From assembly GCF_000010085.1 (NCBI RefSeq), contig NC_007712.1, positions 2,728,001 through 2,792,000 on the forward strand: DNA of 64,000 bases. The letters are read 5' to 3'. A program made the position numbers and the translations under genes. The notes beneath the pieces are model-generated. The model was not told the DNA's origin. It did no database searches and saw only the letters and a list, made by a program, of their open reading frames with translations. Within the stretch, counting starts at the first letter, position 1. Each line of letters starts with the position of its first letter. This DNA comes from Sodalis glossinidius str. 'morsitans' (GTDB lineage Bacteria > Pseudomonadota > Gammaproteobacteria > Enterobacterales > Enterobacteriaceae). Below are positions 43,753 through 53,343 of the stretch, in pieces.

Positions 43753-45007
43753 AATACGTCTCCCTTTCAGCCAGCGCCAGGACCGGTGCCACGGTATGGA
43801 AAGAGCCGAATACCAGCACGCAATCCTCGGGCGCGGCGTCCGCTATTGCCTGATGCCAGGCGCTTGGCACATCCTCAAACCGTTGCGCGTCGCTGTCAAG
43901 ATGCGCCGCCAGTTGCGCGGCGTTGGCAGCACGCGGCCCGTCAAGCGATGCGCAATACCAAACATCTACCTGCCCGCGCAGGCAGGCAAGCGTGCCGGGA
44001 ATATCTTTATCCGCCAGCATCCCGACCACCGCCCGGACTTTGCCGGTGCGGGGCAACGCCGCCAGACGACGGGCCAGATAGCCGGCGGCATGGGGATTGT
44101 GCGCTACGTCCAGAATGATCAGCGGCGCCCGGCCGATACATTGAAAACGTCCCGGGAGCGAAGCCTCGCGCAGCCCCTGACGCACCGCCGCTTCCGGTAC
44201 CGCGAACGGCAGGCGGGCAACGGCGGCCAGCGCCGTGGCCGCGTTTTCCAGCGGAATGGCCGGCAGCGGCAGTGCGGTAAGCTCGTGCACATTGTCCCAC
44301 CAGCGCCAGTGCTGGCCGTCGTCCTGCCACCACCAATCGCGATCGCGGGCGTATAGCGCTGCGCCGCAGTCGGCAGCGTCGAGCGTCGCCGGCCGGTTGG
44401 GCTCACCCACGACCGCCGGTTTGCCGCGACGGAAGATACCGGCCTTTTCCCGCGCGATACTAGCACGGTCCAGTCCCAGCCAATCGGTATGATCGAGGGC
44501 GATGGAGGTCGTTACGGCGACGTCGGCATCGACGATATTGGTCGCGTCCAACCGCCCCCCCAGCCCGACCTCAAGGATCACCACATCCAGCGCCGCTTGC
44601 CGAAAAAGCTGCAGCGCTGCCAGCGTACCGAACTCGAAATAGCTCAACGACGTCGCGCCACGGCCGGCTTCGATAACCGCCATCGCTTCACTATGGGCGG
44701 CTTCCGACAATTCGCCACCCTGAATGCGCACCCGTTCGGTATAGCGCAGCAAATGCGGGGAGCTATAGACGCCGACACGCATCCCGCTTGCCAGCAAAAT
44801 GGCTTCCAGCAGCCGGCAGGTGGTACCCTTGCCGTTGGTGCCGCCAACGGTAATGACCCAGGTGGCCGGGCACAGCAGATTCAGGCCGGTCGCCACATGG
44901 CATACCCGCTCCAGGCCCAAATCGATGGGTTTGGCGTGCAGACGTTCAAGATAATAAAGCCACGCGGCCAGTGGCGACGTGGCTTGGGGGATAGGCAGAT
45001 TTTCCAT
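43742..45007 (-). CDS. folC: Dihydrofolate synthase/folylpolyglutamate synthase
   Basis: Adds glutamate to dihydropteroate and extends the polyglutamate tail of folates. 421 residues from ATG 45007, which aligns with the E. coli N terminus (PQATSPLAAWLYYLERLH); the frame extends 38 codons further without similarity. P-loop GGTNGKGTTCRLLEA, ATN motif GGRLDATNIVDADVAVTTSIALDHTDWLG, FDVAHNPHAA-type motif ILDVAHNPHAAGYLARRL. The gap to accD is about 80 bp. Intact. Confidence 0.96.
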   Translation of the reverse strand: MENLPIPQATSPLAAWLYYLERLHAKPIDLGLERVCHVATGLNLLCPATWVITVGGTNGKGTTCRLLEAILLASGMRVGVYSSPHLLRYTERVRIQGGELSEAAHSEAMAVIEAGRGATSLSYFEFGTLAALQLFRQAALDVVILEVGLGGRLDATNIVDADVAVTTSIALDHTDWLGLDRASIAREKAGIFRRGKPAVVGEPNRPATLDAADCGAALYARDRDWWWQDDGQHWRWWDNVHELTALPLPAIPLENAATALAAVARLPFAVPEAAVRQGLREASLPGRFQCIGRAPLIILDVAHNPHAAGYLARRLAALPRTGKVRAVVGMLADKDIPGTLACLRGQVDVWYCASLDGPRAANAAQLAAHLDSDAQRFEDVPSAWHQAIADAAPEDCVLVFGSFHTVAPVLALAERETYCGK

Positions 45008-45086
45008 ACGTCCGTTCATTGGCTTATGCTGGGTTTTCACTAAGCGTGCCCCCGGCTGATGGCTGCGGGCAGGCTTACGCCGCCCT

Positions 45087-46007
45087 TTATACCTCGTCCT
45101 GATGATCCTCTGGGACCGCATCAGGGCGCGGCTCGTGCGGCAATGGGTCCTGCGGCTGGGGCCGGTTGGTCAGTTTTGCCAGCAGACTGGCCAGACGCAG
45201 ACGCATTTCTGGACGGCGCACGATGAGATCGATAGCGCCCTTTTCCAGCAGGAATTCACTGCGCTGGAAACCGGCCGGCAGTTTTTCGCGTACCGTCTGT
45301 TCTATCACCCGCGGACCGGCGAAGCCAATCAGCGCTTTCGGCTCGGCAACGTTCAGATCGCCCAGCATCGCCAGACTGGCCGAAACGCCGCCCATGGTGG
45401 GGTCAGTCAAAACCGAAATATAGGGCAATCGCCGTTCGCGCAGCCGCGCCAGCGCGGCGCTGGTCTTGGCCATCTGCATCAACGACATCAGCGCTTCCTG
45501 CATGCGGGCGCCACCGCTGGCGGAAAAGCACACCAGAGGACAGTCGTCCGCAAGCGCCTGCTCGACCGCGCGCACGAAACGCGCGCCGACCACCGAGGAC
45601 ATCGAACCGCCGATAAAGGCGAACTCGAATGACGCCACCACCACCGGCATGCCGTACAACTCGCCTTTCATCACCACCAGCGCATCTTTCTCGTCAGTGG
45701 CTTTCTGGGCCGCCGCCAGGCGATCCTTGTACTTTTTCGAGTCCCTGAATTTCAGGATATCTTTCGGCTCCAGCTCGCTACCGAGCTCAGACTCGCTTCC
45801 TTTATCCAGGAAAGCGTGCAGGCGCGCGCGCGCGGTCATCCGCATGTGGTGATCGCACTTCGGGCAGACCTCCAGATTGCGTTCCAGCTCCGCGCGATAC
45901 AGCACCTGGCCACAGCTATCACACTTGGTCCATACGCCTTCGGGAATGTTCGCCCTGCGCGCCGAGGTGATAGTGCTCTTATTGAGAATTCGTTCAATCC
46001 AGCTCAT
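45087..46007 (-). CDS. accD: Acetyl-CoA carboxylase carboxyltransferase beta subunit
   Basis: Transfers carboxyl from biotin to acetyl-CoA to make malonyl-CoA. 306 residues (304 in E. coli). The N-terminal zinc ribbon has Cys29, 32, 48 and 51 (CDSCG, CPKC), which also binds its own mRNA in E. coli. The crotonase-like body includes FSASGGARMQEALMSLMQMAKT and LTDPTMGGVSASLAMLGD. Start ATG 46007 with AAGGTTATCG. Upstream 46008-46207 has no gene. Intact. Confidence 0.97.
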   Translation of the reverse strand: MSWIERILNKSTITSARRANIPEGVWTKCDSCGQVLYRAELERNLEVCPKCDHHMRMTARARLHAFLDKGSESELGSELEPKDILKFRDSKKYKDRLAAAQKATDEKDALVVMKGELYGMPVVVASFEFAFIGGSMSSVVGARFVRAVEQALADDCPLVCFSASGGARMQEALMSLMQMAKTSAALARLRERRLPYISVLTDPTMGGVSASLAMLGDLNVAEPKALIGFAGPRVIEQTVREKLPAGFQRSEFLLEKGAIDLIVRRPEMRLRLASLLAKLTNRPQPQDPLPHEPRPDAVPEDHQDEV

Positions 46008-46207
46008 CGATAACCTTTCTGTTTGAACCTGGCATCCGCCAGTCCGCTATATCTAATTGACCTTTAACCGCGGCGGGAGGGCCGCCGTCTCGCACGCTCC
46101 CCGCCGGTGACGGCGTGCCAAAGGTTGCCCATTAAACCATAATGGCCAGCGACTTGGCACAGAAAACTCTATGCTTTGTTCACATTCTGCACGCAGGCTT
46201 CGGGAAA

Positions 46208-46870
46208 TTACTTACTTTTACCGTTGGCAGCCATCCGGCGCTGACGCCACACTTCAATGACGCCCGGCAGCACCGACAGCAGGATAATCGCCACGATAAG
46301 CCACTTCAGATTTTGCTGCACCATCGGCATATTGCCAAAGAAATAGCCAGCGTAGCTGAATAACAATACCCACATCAGTCCACCCGTGACATTGTAGAGC
46401 GCAAAATGGCGGTAACGCATATTACCCATGCCGGCCACGAACGGCGCGAAGGTCCGCACGATGGGTACAAAGCGCGCCAGAATGATGGTTTTACCCCCGT
46501 GCCGGGCATAAAACTCATGGGTTTTGTCCAGATAGCGGCGGCGAAAGATTTTGGAGTCCGGATTGCTAAACAGCTTTTCACCGAACAGACGGCCAATCGT
46601 ATAATTCACCGCATCACCGGCGATTGCCGCCAGCACCATCAACAGCACCATCACATGAATATCGAGCCCGTTACTCGGCAGCGCCGCCAGCGCGCCGGCG
46701 ACAAACAGCAGTGAGTCTCCCGGCAGGAAGGGCGTTACTACCAGGCCGGTTTCGCAAAACAGAATCAGAAACAAAAACGCATACACCCAGACACCGTACT
46801 GCGCCACCAGCTCTGCCAGATGTACATCAATGTGCAAAATAAAATCGATAATAAATTTAATATATTCCAT
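46208..46870 (-). CDS. dedA: DedA-family membrane protein
   Basis: Integral inner-membrane protein of the DedA/VTT family, related to undecaprenyl-phosphate and lipid scramblases; 220 residues (219 in E. coli). Motifs: FCETGLVVTPFLPGDSLLFVAGALAA (acidic E and D in the first re-entrant loop) and ILARFVPIVRTFAPFVAGMGNMRY (Arg in the second). The C terminus is basic. It lies between truA and accD as in E. coli. Intact. Confidence 0.95.
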   Translation of the reverse strand: MEYIKFIIDFILHIDVHLAELVAQYGVWVYAFLFLILFCETGLVVTPFLPGDSLLFVAGALAALPSNGLDIHVMVLLMVLAAIAGDAVNYTIGRLFGEKLFSNPDSKIFRRRYLDKTHEFYARHGGKTIILARFVPIVRTFAPFVAGMGNMRYRHFALYNVTGGLMWVLLFSYAGYFFGNMPMVQQNLKWLIVAIILLSVLPGVIEVWRQRRMAANGKSK

Positions 46871-46910
46871 TCAGTTTTCCCGGTAACGCAAGTCGATAAA
46901 AAGTAAGCGG

Positions 46911-47771
46911 TTAATCCGCAAGAAATAACGGCCCCGGCGACGACGACGCGGGCAGGGAAAAACGCGACGGATAATCCACCGCCACCAGGTAAAGCCCCTC
47001 CGCGCGGGCGGTAGCGCCGGCCTGTGTCCGGTCGCGGCACGCCAGCAGGTCGGCGATCCAGCTTTCCGGCCGGTTGCCGCACCCCACTTCTAGCAGACTG
47101 CCTACAATATTACGAACCATATGATGAACAAAAGCATTGGCTTTGATATCAACCACGACATAGCGTCCCTGTCGCGTGACGTACAGATGGTGCACGTTGC
47201 GCCAGGGGCTGCGCGACTGGCACTGCAGAGCGCGAAAAGACGTGAAATCGTTTTCGCCCAATAAACACTGGCCGGCGCGCGCCATCGACGGCGCATCGAG
47301 CGGATGATAATAATGGGTTAACCCGCGGCCAAGCAGTGCCGGGCGCAGGGGATGATTATAAATAATATAGCGGTAGCGCCGGGCGGTCGCGCTGAAACGC
47401 GCATGAAAATCGTCCGTCACCGGCGCTACCCAGCGCACGGCAATATCGGCCGGCAAATTGGCGTTGACGCCAAGCGTCCAGGCGGTATCCGGTCGCCGCG
47501 ATCGGGTGTCGAAATGAACGACCTGCCCGGTGGCATGCACGCCGGCGTCGGTACGGCCGGCGCAATAAACCGTGACAGTTTCATCGGCGACCGTCGACAG
47601 CGCGCGTTCGAGGCACGCTTGCACGCTCGCCACTTCCTGCTGACGCTGCCAGCCGTAATAGGCGCTGCCGTCATATTCAATCCCGAGCGCCAGCTTCATC
47701 GTGCCGTCATTGGCCACCGCCGGCAATGCCTCGTCCGCGCCGGGCAGGGGCACCGTTTGTAGTGTCACCAC
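46911..47771 (-). CDS. truA: tRNA pseudouridine(38-40) synthase
   Basis: Modifies uridines 38-40 in the anticodon stem of many tRNAs. 286 residues from GTG 47771, which overlaps the usg stop; an ATG at 47702 (KLALGIEYDG) would remove 23 residues and is also possible, since E. coli has only about 11 residues before that motif. Catalytic Asp75 in CAGRTDAGVHATGQ; LGVNANLPADIAVRW; VHHMVRNIVGSLLEVG; ends PGPLFLAD as in E. coli. Intact. Confidence 0.96.
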   Translation of the reverse strand: MVTLQTVPLPGADEALPAVANDGTMKLALGIEYDGSAYYGWQRQQEVASVQACLERALSTVADETVTVYCAGRTDAGVHATGQVVHFDTRSRRPDTAWTLGVNANLPADIAVRWVAPVTDDFHARFSATARRYRYIIYNHPLRPALLGRGLTHYYHPLDAPSMARAGQCLLGENDFTSFRALQCQSRSPWRNVHHLYVTRQGRYVVVDIKANAFVHHMVRNIVGSLLEVGCGNRPESWIADLLACRDRTQAGATARAEGLYLVAVDYPSRFSLPASSSPGPLFLAD

Positions 47772-48778
47772 GCGCTGGCCTCGGTCATCAGTTTCTCCGC
47801 GGTCAACACCGCCATCAGGGCGCCGCCGAAGCGGACATTATCCGCCACCGACCAGAACTGAAGCAGATCGGGCATGCCGTAATCGTTGCGCAGACAACCG
47901 ATATTCAGCGCGACGTTTCCCGAGGCGTCCTCTACCGGCGTCGGATAGTCCAGCTCTTCACTCAGCGTCAGCCCCTCACCGGCCGCCAGCGCCACGCGCG
48001 CTTCTTCCGCGGCCATCGGCCACAGCGTTTCCAGATGGACCAGCTGTGCATGACCGTAAAATATCGGCGCCTGCACGCTGTTGACCGAGATAGGCAGCCC
48101 CTCATCACGCAGGATTTTACGCACTTCGTCCACCAGACGGCGTTCGCTGCGCACCGAGCCGGCATCAGCGGGCAGCAGCGGCAACAGATTGAACGCCAGC
48201 TGACGCGGGAAAAAGCCCGGCTCGGCGGGCAAACCATTCAACAGGCGGGCGCTCTGACCCGCCAAATCATCCACCGCCGCTTTGCCGTGGGCGGAGGCAG
48301 ACAGCAAATTGCTGACGTGCAGATGTCCCAGGCCCGCCAGATCGGTAAGCGGCTTTACCACCAACAATAGTTGACTGGTCAGCGCATCCGCTACCGCGAC
48401 CATATTGCGGTTACGGTAATCGGCCAGTACGTCATCATTGACGCCCGGCACCACTAGCGGCACGTCCGGCTCCAGGGCAAACAGGCCGCTGACATCGACC
48501 ACCAGGCAGCCGGCGGCGGCGGCTTCAGCCGCATACAGCGCCGAGGCCTGCGCGCCGGCGACAAAGAAGGCCAGTTGCGCCTGCGTCCAATCGAATTGCG
48601 CCGCTTCGCTCACCTGCAAACTTTGTCCGTTAACCCTCACCGTTTCGCCGGCGCTGCGCTCGCTGGACAGTAAAAACAGCTCCCCGAACGGGAATTGGCG
48701 TTCCTGCATAATTTCCAGCAGCGCCGTACCGACTGCGCCTGTTGCTCCCAAAAGAACGATACTCCAGCCGTCAGACAT
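47765..48778 (-). CDS. usg: USG-1 protein, aspartate-semialdehyde dehydrogenase homologue
   Basis: 337 residues from ATG 48778 (a second ATG lies at 48781; GGAG upstream serves either). Rossmann start IVLLGATGAVGTALLEIM. It resembles Asd, but the loop that holds the catalytic Cys there reads ADALTSQLL, so it should not be a working dehydrogenase, as for E. coli Usg. Function unknown. Preserved between pdxB and truA in enterobacteria, with a 6-bp overlap into truA. Intact frame even in this eroding genome, hinting at selection on the protein or on coupling to truA. Confidence 0.92.
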   Translation of the reverse strand: MSDGWSIVLLGATGAVGTALLEIMQERQFPFGELFLLSSERSAGETVRVNGQSLQVSEAAQFDWTQAQLAFFVAGAQASALYAAEAAAAGCLVVDVSGLFALEPDVPLVVPGVNDDVLADYRNRNMVAVADALTSQLLLVVKPLTDLAGLGHLHVSNLLSASAHGKAAVDDLAGQSARLLNGLPAEPGFFPRQLAFNLLPLLPADAGSVRSERRLVDEVRKILRDEGLPISVNSVQAPIFYGHAQLVHLETLWPMAAEEARVALAAGEGLTLSEELDYPTPVEDASGNVALNIGCLRNDYGMPDLLQFWSVADNVRFGGALMAVLTAEKLMTEASAW

Positions 48779-48921
48779 CATGTTATCTCCCGTTTTGCGA
48801 TGCCGCGACGCACTGCACCTGCGGCATCCGTCAATCAAAATAGCGAAAAAGGTCCCGGGCGCATCCTGCGGCCAAGAGAGCAACTACAGTCAGGCACGAC
48901 AGGCTGAGGCCTCGTGCAGCC

Positions 48922-50055
48922 TCAGCCGGCGAACGGCCGAGCTTGGAACCCCAGCTGCCTCAGCGCATCCGCGCCAATGCTATTGTCGGTTTCCACGCAC
49001 AGCGACGACCACTCCCGGCGCTGATAGTAATTTTTGCGCAAGCGATCGAATTCCCCCGGCAGTCCGGCCACGCGACGTAACTGCATATCATCTCGCCGCA
49101 CATCATAGACCAGATGCGACAACAGACGCAGCGCCTCTTCATCAATCGCGCCCCGCAGACGGATACGCTCCACCGCCGGCGGCGGCAACAGCGCCGCCAG
49201 GCTCGCGCGCTCATCACTGCCGACATAAGCGCTGTAGGCATCGAAAACCTGCGTGGTGCCGCGCGCCTTGCCTTCCAGGGTATAACCGGCGATATGGGCG
49301 GTGCCGATATCGACGCGGGCCAGCAGCGGCAACGACAGCGCGGGCTCCGGCTCCCAGACGTCCAGCACAACGCTCAGCGGCTTGCCGCCCTCCAGCGCCT
49401 GCAGCAGCGCGGCGTTATCCACCACCGCTCCGCGGCAGGCATTGATGATAATGCGGCCGGCGGGCAGCGCCGCCAACAACGCCTCGTCCACCTGATGCCA
49501 GGTGGCATGCCGGCCGGCGAGCGTAAGGGGCGTATGGAACGTCAGCACATCCGCTTCAGCCACCAGCGTTTCCAACGGCTGCCAGTCGCCGGGAGCGCCG
49601 GCCTCCGCCAGCGGCGGATCGCACAGCAGGGTACGCACGCCAAAGGCGTTGAGCCGCCGTTGCAGACGGCCGCCGACATTCCCGACGCCAACAATGCCGA
49701 CGGTCTTGTCGCGCAGCGCGAAACCGTCCCGCTGCGCCAGCCACAGCAACGCGGAAAAGACATACTCCACTACCGCAATCGCGTTGCAGCCCGGTGCCAC
49801 GGAAAAACCGATCCCCGCCTGCGCCAACCAGTCTTCATCCACATGATCGGTGCCGGCGGTAGCGGTACCGACGAATTTCACCCGGCTGCCGTCGAGCAGA
49901 GCTCCGTCGACGCGGGTCACCGAACGCACCATCAGCGCGTCGGCCAGCGCCAGCGCCGGCGCGGGAATCGCCCTGCCCGCCACAGTCTGCACATCGCCAA
50001 GACGCCCAAACAGCGCCTCGGCATAAGGCATATTCTCATCCACCAGGATTTTCAC
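48922..50055 (-). CDS. pdxB: 4-phosphoerythronate dehydrogenase
   Basis: Second step of the DXP-independent pyridoxal-5'-phosphate pathway. 377 residues from GTG 50055 (GGAG at 6 bp), giving the family start KILVDENMPYAEALF; the frame is open much further upstream without similarity. D-2-hydroxyacid dehydrogenase fold: GTATAGTDHVDEDWL, NAD loop GIVGVGNVGGR, INACRGAVVDN (catalytic Arg), DVWEPEP, HIAGYTLEGKARGTTQV (catalytic His), and a C-terminal dimerisation domain with VYDVRRDD. Intact. Confidence 0.96.
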   Translation of the reverse strand: MKILVDENMPYAEALFGRLGDVQTVAGRAIPAPALALADALMVRSVTRVDGALLDGSRVKFVGTATAGTDHVDEDWLAQAGIGFSVAPGCNAIAVVEYVFSALLWLAQRDGFALRDKTVGIVGVGNVGGRLQRRLNAFGVRTLLCDPPLAEAGAPGDWQPLETLVAEADVLTFHTPLTLAGRHATWHQVDEALLAALPAGRIIINACRGAVVDNAALLQALEGGKPLSVVLDVWEPEPALSLPLLARVDIGTAHIAGYTLEGKARGTTQVFDAYSAYVGSDERASLAALLPPPAVERIRLRGAIDEEALRLLSHLVYDVRRDDMQLRRVAGLPGEFDRLRKNYYQRREWSSLCVETDNSIGADALRQLGFQARPFAG

Positions 50056-50092
50056 ATCAGGCTCCGGCAGCACAGTGCCATCAAACGTTAAA

Positions 50093-50102
50093 GGGGGGGG
50101 GG
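50093..50102. repeat. G10 homopolymer upstream of pdxB
   Basis: Ten consecutive G on the plus strand, 38-47 bp upstream of the pdxB GTG start (poly-C in the mRNA leader). It lies in the untranslated region between pdxB and flk. Confidence 0.9.
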
Positions 50103-50346
50103 AATATTCTGCCACCGAATGCGTAAGAATCCCAACCCTATCACGCTTCATTTTGCCATTGTCGCCGATGAGAGAGGCTAAGCTTGCAGCGGCAGGGTTC
50201 ACTCATCTCGTCCGGCAGAAAATGCCATCCCGACGCCGGATGCTACAGCTGCCGACGCGGACTTGTTATTATCAGCCCCCAACATCGCGCCGTTAGCGGG
50301 GCCGCGCCTGACTTTCACCGTCTGCCCTCCCGAGAGGATATGCATT

Positions 50347-51276
50347 ATGCAACCAGTTACCGGTCCCGGTACGCCGCCACGGGGTCAGACGCCACCGCCG
50401 CCCGGCCCGGATCAACCCCTGACCACCGCTCAGCGCATGACGCTTGAGCGGTTGATTACCCGTATTATGGCTCTAAGCCCCAGTAAACCGGCGGAAATCT
50501 GGGCCGCGCTGTTTCATCATCTACAAATCGCCGGCGGCGGTGAGTTACGGGTGCGCCACTTTCTTCCCACCGAACAGCTGCTGCAGGGACGGCTGGTGAC
50601 GGCACAGGAAACATTGGCCGGCCGACAATTATTGCAGCAGTTAACCGATCTGCTGCCGCAGGGTAATAACCGCCAGGCGGTGAGTGATTTTATTCGCAGC
50701 CAGTTTGGTCACACCGTTCTTAGCCAATTGGACGCCGGCCAACTGCGTCAGGTACTGCATTTACTGCAAAATGGGCAGTTGGACATTCCGGCGCCGCAGC
50801 AGGCCGCCATGACCGATCGCACCCTGCTGCCGGCGGAACACCAGGCCCTCAGCCAGCTTATCACCCGACTGGCGGCGCTTACCGGCGAGACGCCCACCGA
50901 ACTGTGGGAAAGTCTGCACCGTATGATGGGGCTGAAATCCGGCGATCCTATTCCCGCCCGCCATTTCCCGTTATTAAGTCAGTTCTTGCAAAGCCATTTG
51001 ACTCTGTCGCAGCAAGGGCATCCCACGCTGGCCACGCTCACGGCGGTGCTCAAGCATCCTGTCCACGGCGAGGAGCAGCAGGCCGTGGAACAGTACTGCC
51101 GGCAACATTTCGCCGCCGACAGCCAGACGCCGGATGTCCGGCTGCTCCAGCCGTTAACCCACACGCTTATCGCCATCGAACACGATCCACGGCCGGTCCG
51201 CTCGGCGCGATCGCCGCTGGTGATAGGGGTCTTTGTCGCCGTGGTGCTGGTAGTTATATGGCTGCTGGCCCGCTGA
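50347..51276 (+). CDS. flk: Flagellar-hook regulator Flk
   Basis: Inner-membrane protein that in Salmonella couples P/L-ring assembly to FlgM export and late flagellar gene expression (also called Div). 309 residues (331 in E. coli) from ATG 50347 with AGAGGA. Pro/Gly-rich N terminus (PVTGPGTPPRGQTPPPPG), helical cytoplasmic body (TDLLPQGNNRQAVSDFIRSQFGHT, LLPAEHQALSQLITRLAA) and a single C-terminal membrane anchor, about 287-306 (LVIGVFVAVVLVVIWLLA). The middle-to-end region is shorter than in E. coli. Divergent from pdxB. Intact although LrhA, a motility regulator, is dead. Confidence 0.9.
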   Translation: MQPVTGPGTPPRGQTPPPPGPDQPLTTAQRMTLERLITRIMALSPSKPAEIWAALFHHLQIAGGGELRVRHFLPTEQLLQGRLVTAQETLAGRQLLQQLTDLLPQGNNRQAVSDFIRSQFGHTVLSQLDAGQLRQVLHLLQNGQLDIPAPQQAAMTDRTLLPAEHQALSQLITRLAALTGETPTELWESLHRMMGLKSGDPIPARHFPLLSQFLQSHLTLSQQGHPTLATLTAVLKHPVHGEEQQAVEQYCRQHFAADSQTPDVRLLQPLTHTLIAIEHDPRPVRSARSPLVIGVFVAVVLVVIWLLAR

Positions 51277-51442
51277 TGGCCGAAAGGGGCGGACGCGCCG
51301 CAGGAGCCTGACCTTGATGATGCCGTGTGCGTCCCTGCGTGCGGTGCCAAGCCTCCTGCCGGCCCGTCGCGGCAGGGAGGGCAGAAAAGCATAGTGATGT
51401 TACTGCGACCGCCGTCCGTTGCGCGCGGAAGTGCCCCGCCCG

Positions 51443-51890
51443 TCAGGCGTCGGTGTCGCCGCTCTCGAGACGCCGCTGCCGGGTAAACAGCAGCGTCACG
51501 GCGATGCCTGCCAGCGCGCGACTGCCCCAACAAACCGAACCCCCAGCTCAAAGTACCGGTAAGCAGTTGACTCTCGCCGAAACCCAGCATGACGCGCCCT
51601 ATCAACAGCAGCCCGTAGCGGGAATACACCGGCCAACCCGCATGCCGCCATCCCCTGCAGCGCCGAACTGATCGGCAAGTCTACTCGCATAACTGCGGGT
51701 CAATACCGTGGCCAGGAATTGAATGCCTATCGCGACGCCGACCAGCGTATTGCTGAGTCCCAACTCGTCATGAACATAAAGAGGGATGACCGGTAACGGC
51801 AGCGCCACGGTCAAATAACAAAGAAACACCGCACTGCACAGCGAAAACAACGTCTTATTCGCCGGAATGTTGCCTAATGTATAGTGGGTT
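51443..51890 (-). pseudogene. yfcJ: yfcJ pseudogene, MFS transporter
   Basis: YfcJ is a 12-helix major-facilitator protein (392 residues). The first helices read FSLCSAVFLCYLTVALPLPVIPLYVHDELG and NTLVGVAIGIQFLATVLTRSYASRLADQFG. A frameshift follows, then GRVMLGFGESQLLTGTLSWGFGLLG. The sequence then jumps to the very C terminus ALAGIAVTLLFTRQRRLESGD and the stop at 51443. About 60 percent of the gene, helices 5 to 11, is deleted. No start codon is evident at the left end of the first block, so the 51890 boundary is approximate. Confidence 0.85.
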
Positions 51891-51941
51891 CAGCATGATG
51901 ATGCGAGCTTGCTCATGGCAAATTAACGGCAAAGAGAGCAT

Positions 51942-51997
51942 AAAAAAACCAACGCCCTTCCCTTCCATAGCCGTCACGGTAGAAAGGGACGCGTTGG
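51942..51997 (-). terminator. Intrinsic terminator of fabB
   Basis: Minus strand: CCAACGC (51991-51997) pairs with GCGTTGG (51949-51955), with additional CCCTT/AAGGG pairing inside, followed by seven T (51942-51948 region). It lies about 75 bp after the fabB stop. Confidence 0.75.
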
Positions 51998-52069
51998 TTA
52001 GCGTGAACGCTGACGCCGGCGCACGACAACGGGGCTCCGGCGCCACGGCCCGGCCACACCCGACACGGC

Positions 52070-53281
52070 TTAGCCGTATTTACGCATCACGAGCGTTGCG
52101 TTCGTGCCGCCGAAACCAAAGCTGTTACTCATGACGGTGGTCAATGCACGTCGGGTCGGCTCGGTAATGACGTTCATGCCTTCCGCCTGCGGATCAAGCT
52201 GTTCGATATTGATGCTCGGAGCAATAAACCCGTGCTCCAGCATCAGCAGCGTGAAGATGGTTTCATGCACCCCGGCGGCACCCAGCGAATGACCGGTCAT
52301 CGCCTTAGTGGAGGAGAACGCCGGATGCTGGCTGCCGAAGGTTTCCCGGATAGCCCACAACTCTTTGACGTCGCCAACCGGCGTAGAGGTCCCGTGGACG
52401 TTCAGGTAATCTACCGGGGTATCGACATCTTTCAACGCCATCTGCATGCAACGGATGGCGCCTTCGCCGGACGGGGCGACCATGTCCGCGCCGTCGGAAG
52501 TCGCGCCATAACCGATAATTTCAGCATAAATATGGGCGCCGCGGGCCAGAGCATGCTCCAGCTCTTCCACCACCACGATACCGCCGCCGCCGGCGATAAC
52601 GAACCCGTCGCGATTGACGTCATAGGTGCACGATGCTTTGGTCGGCGTTTCGTTGTAGCGGGTAGATAGCGCGCCCATGGCATCGAATTCACAGGCCATT
52701 TCCCAACACAGCTCTTCACCGCCGCCGGCGAACACCACATCCTGTTTGCCGAGCTGGATCATTTCCACCGCATTGCCGATACAATGCGCGGAGGTCGAAC
52801 AGGCGGAACTGATGGAGTAGTTAACGCCGCGGATTTTGAAAGGGGTCGCCAGACACGCCGACACGCCGGAGGCCATCGCCTTGGTAACCATGTAGGGTCC
52901 CACGCCGCGCAGGCCGCGGGCGCGCATGCCGTCAGATCCGGCAACCTGGTTGCGCGGCGAGCCGCCGCCGGAGCCGACGATAAGGCCGCTACGGTCGTTG
53001 GACACCATGTCCGGCGTCAGCCCGGCGTCGGCAATCGCCTGCTCCATGGACAAAAAGGCGTAGACAGAGGCATCACTCATAAAGCGCGCCATTTTGCGAT
53101 CAATCAGCCCGGTGGTATCGAGTTTAATATTGCCCCAGACATGGCTGCGCATGCCGGAATCTTTCAATTCCTGGGAAAAGGTAATCCCGGAGCGGCCTTC
53201 TTGCAACGAGGCCAGGACTTCTTTTTGGTCGTTACCGATACTTGATAAGATCCCCAGGCCGGTAATCACAGCACGTTTCAT
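52070..53281 (-). CDS. fabB: 3-oxoacyl-ACP synthase I
   Basis: Elongating condensing enzyme, essential for unsaturated fatty-acid synthesis with FabA. 403 residues (406 in E. coli). Catalytic Cys161 in ISSACSTSAHCIGNA, His about 296 in LNVHGTSTPVGD, His about 331 in AMTGHSLGAAG, and the glycine-rich NSFGFGGTNATLVM at the end. Upstream region carries FabR- and FadR-type sites. Monocistronic with its own terminator. Intact. Confidence 0.98.
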   Translation of the reverse strand: MKRAVITGLGILSSIGNDQKEVLASLQEGRSGITFSQELKDSGMRSHVWGNIKLDTTGLIDRKMARFMSDASVYAFLSMEQAIADAGLTPDMVSNDRSGLIVGSGGGSPRNQVAGSDGMRARGLRGVGPYMVTKAMASGVSACLATPFKIRGVNYSISSACSTSAHCIGNAVEMIQLGKQDVVFAGGGEELCWEMACEFDAMGALSTRYNETPTKASCTYDVNRDGFVIAGGGGIVVVEELEHALARGAHIYAEIIGYGATSDGADMVAPSGEGAIRCMQMALKDVDTPVDYLNVHGTSTPVGDVKELWAIRETFGSQHPAFSSTKAMTGHSLGAAGVHETIFTLLMLEHGFIAPSINIEQLDPQAEGMNVITEPTRRALTTVMSNSFGFGGTNATLVMRKYG

Positions 53282-53325
53282 TTAATACCTCTTGTAATAA
53301 TATTTGAGTTTCAGTCACTCACTTT

Positions 53326-53343
53326 AGCTTACAGATGTAAGCT
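53326..53343 (-). promoter_or_regulatory. FabR-type operator of fabB
   Basis: AGCTTACA GA TGTAAGCT, two 8-bp arms with a 2-bp centre, about 45-60 bp before the fabB ATG. It resembles the FabR site of E. coli fabA and fabB (AGCGTACA..TGTACGCT type), where FabR represses in response to unsaturated acyl chains. Confidence 0.65.
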
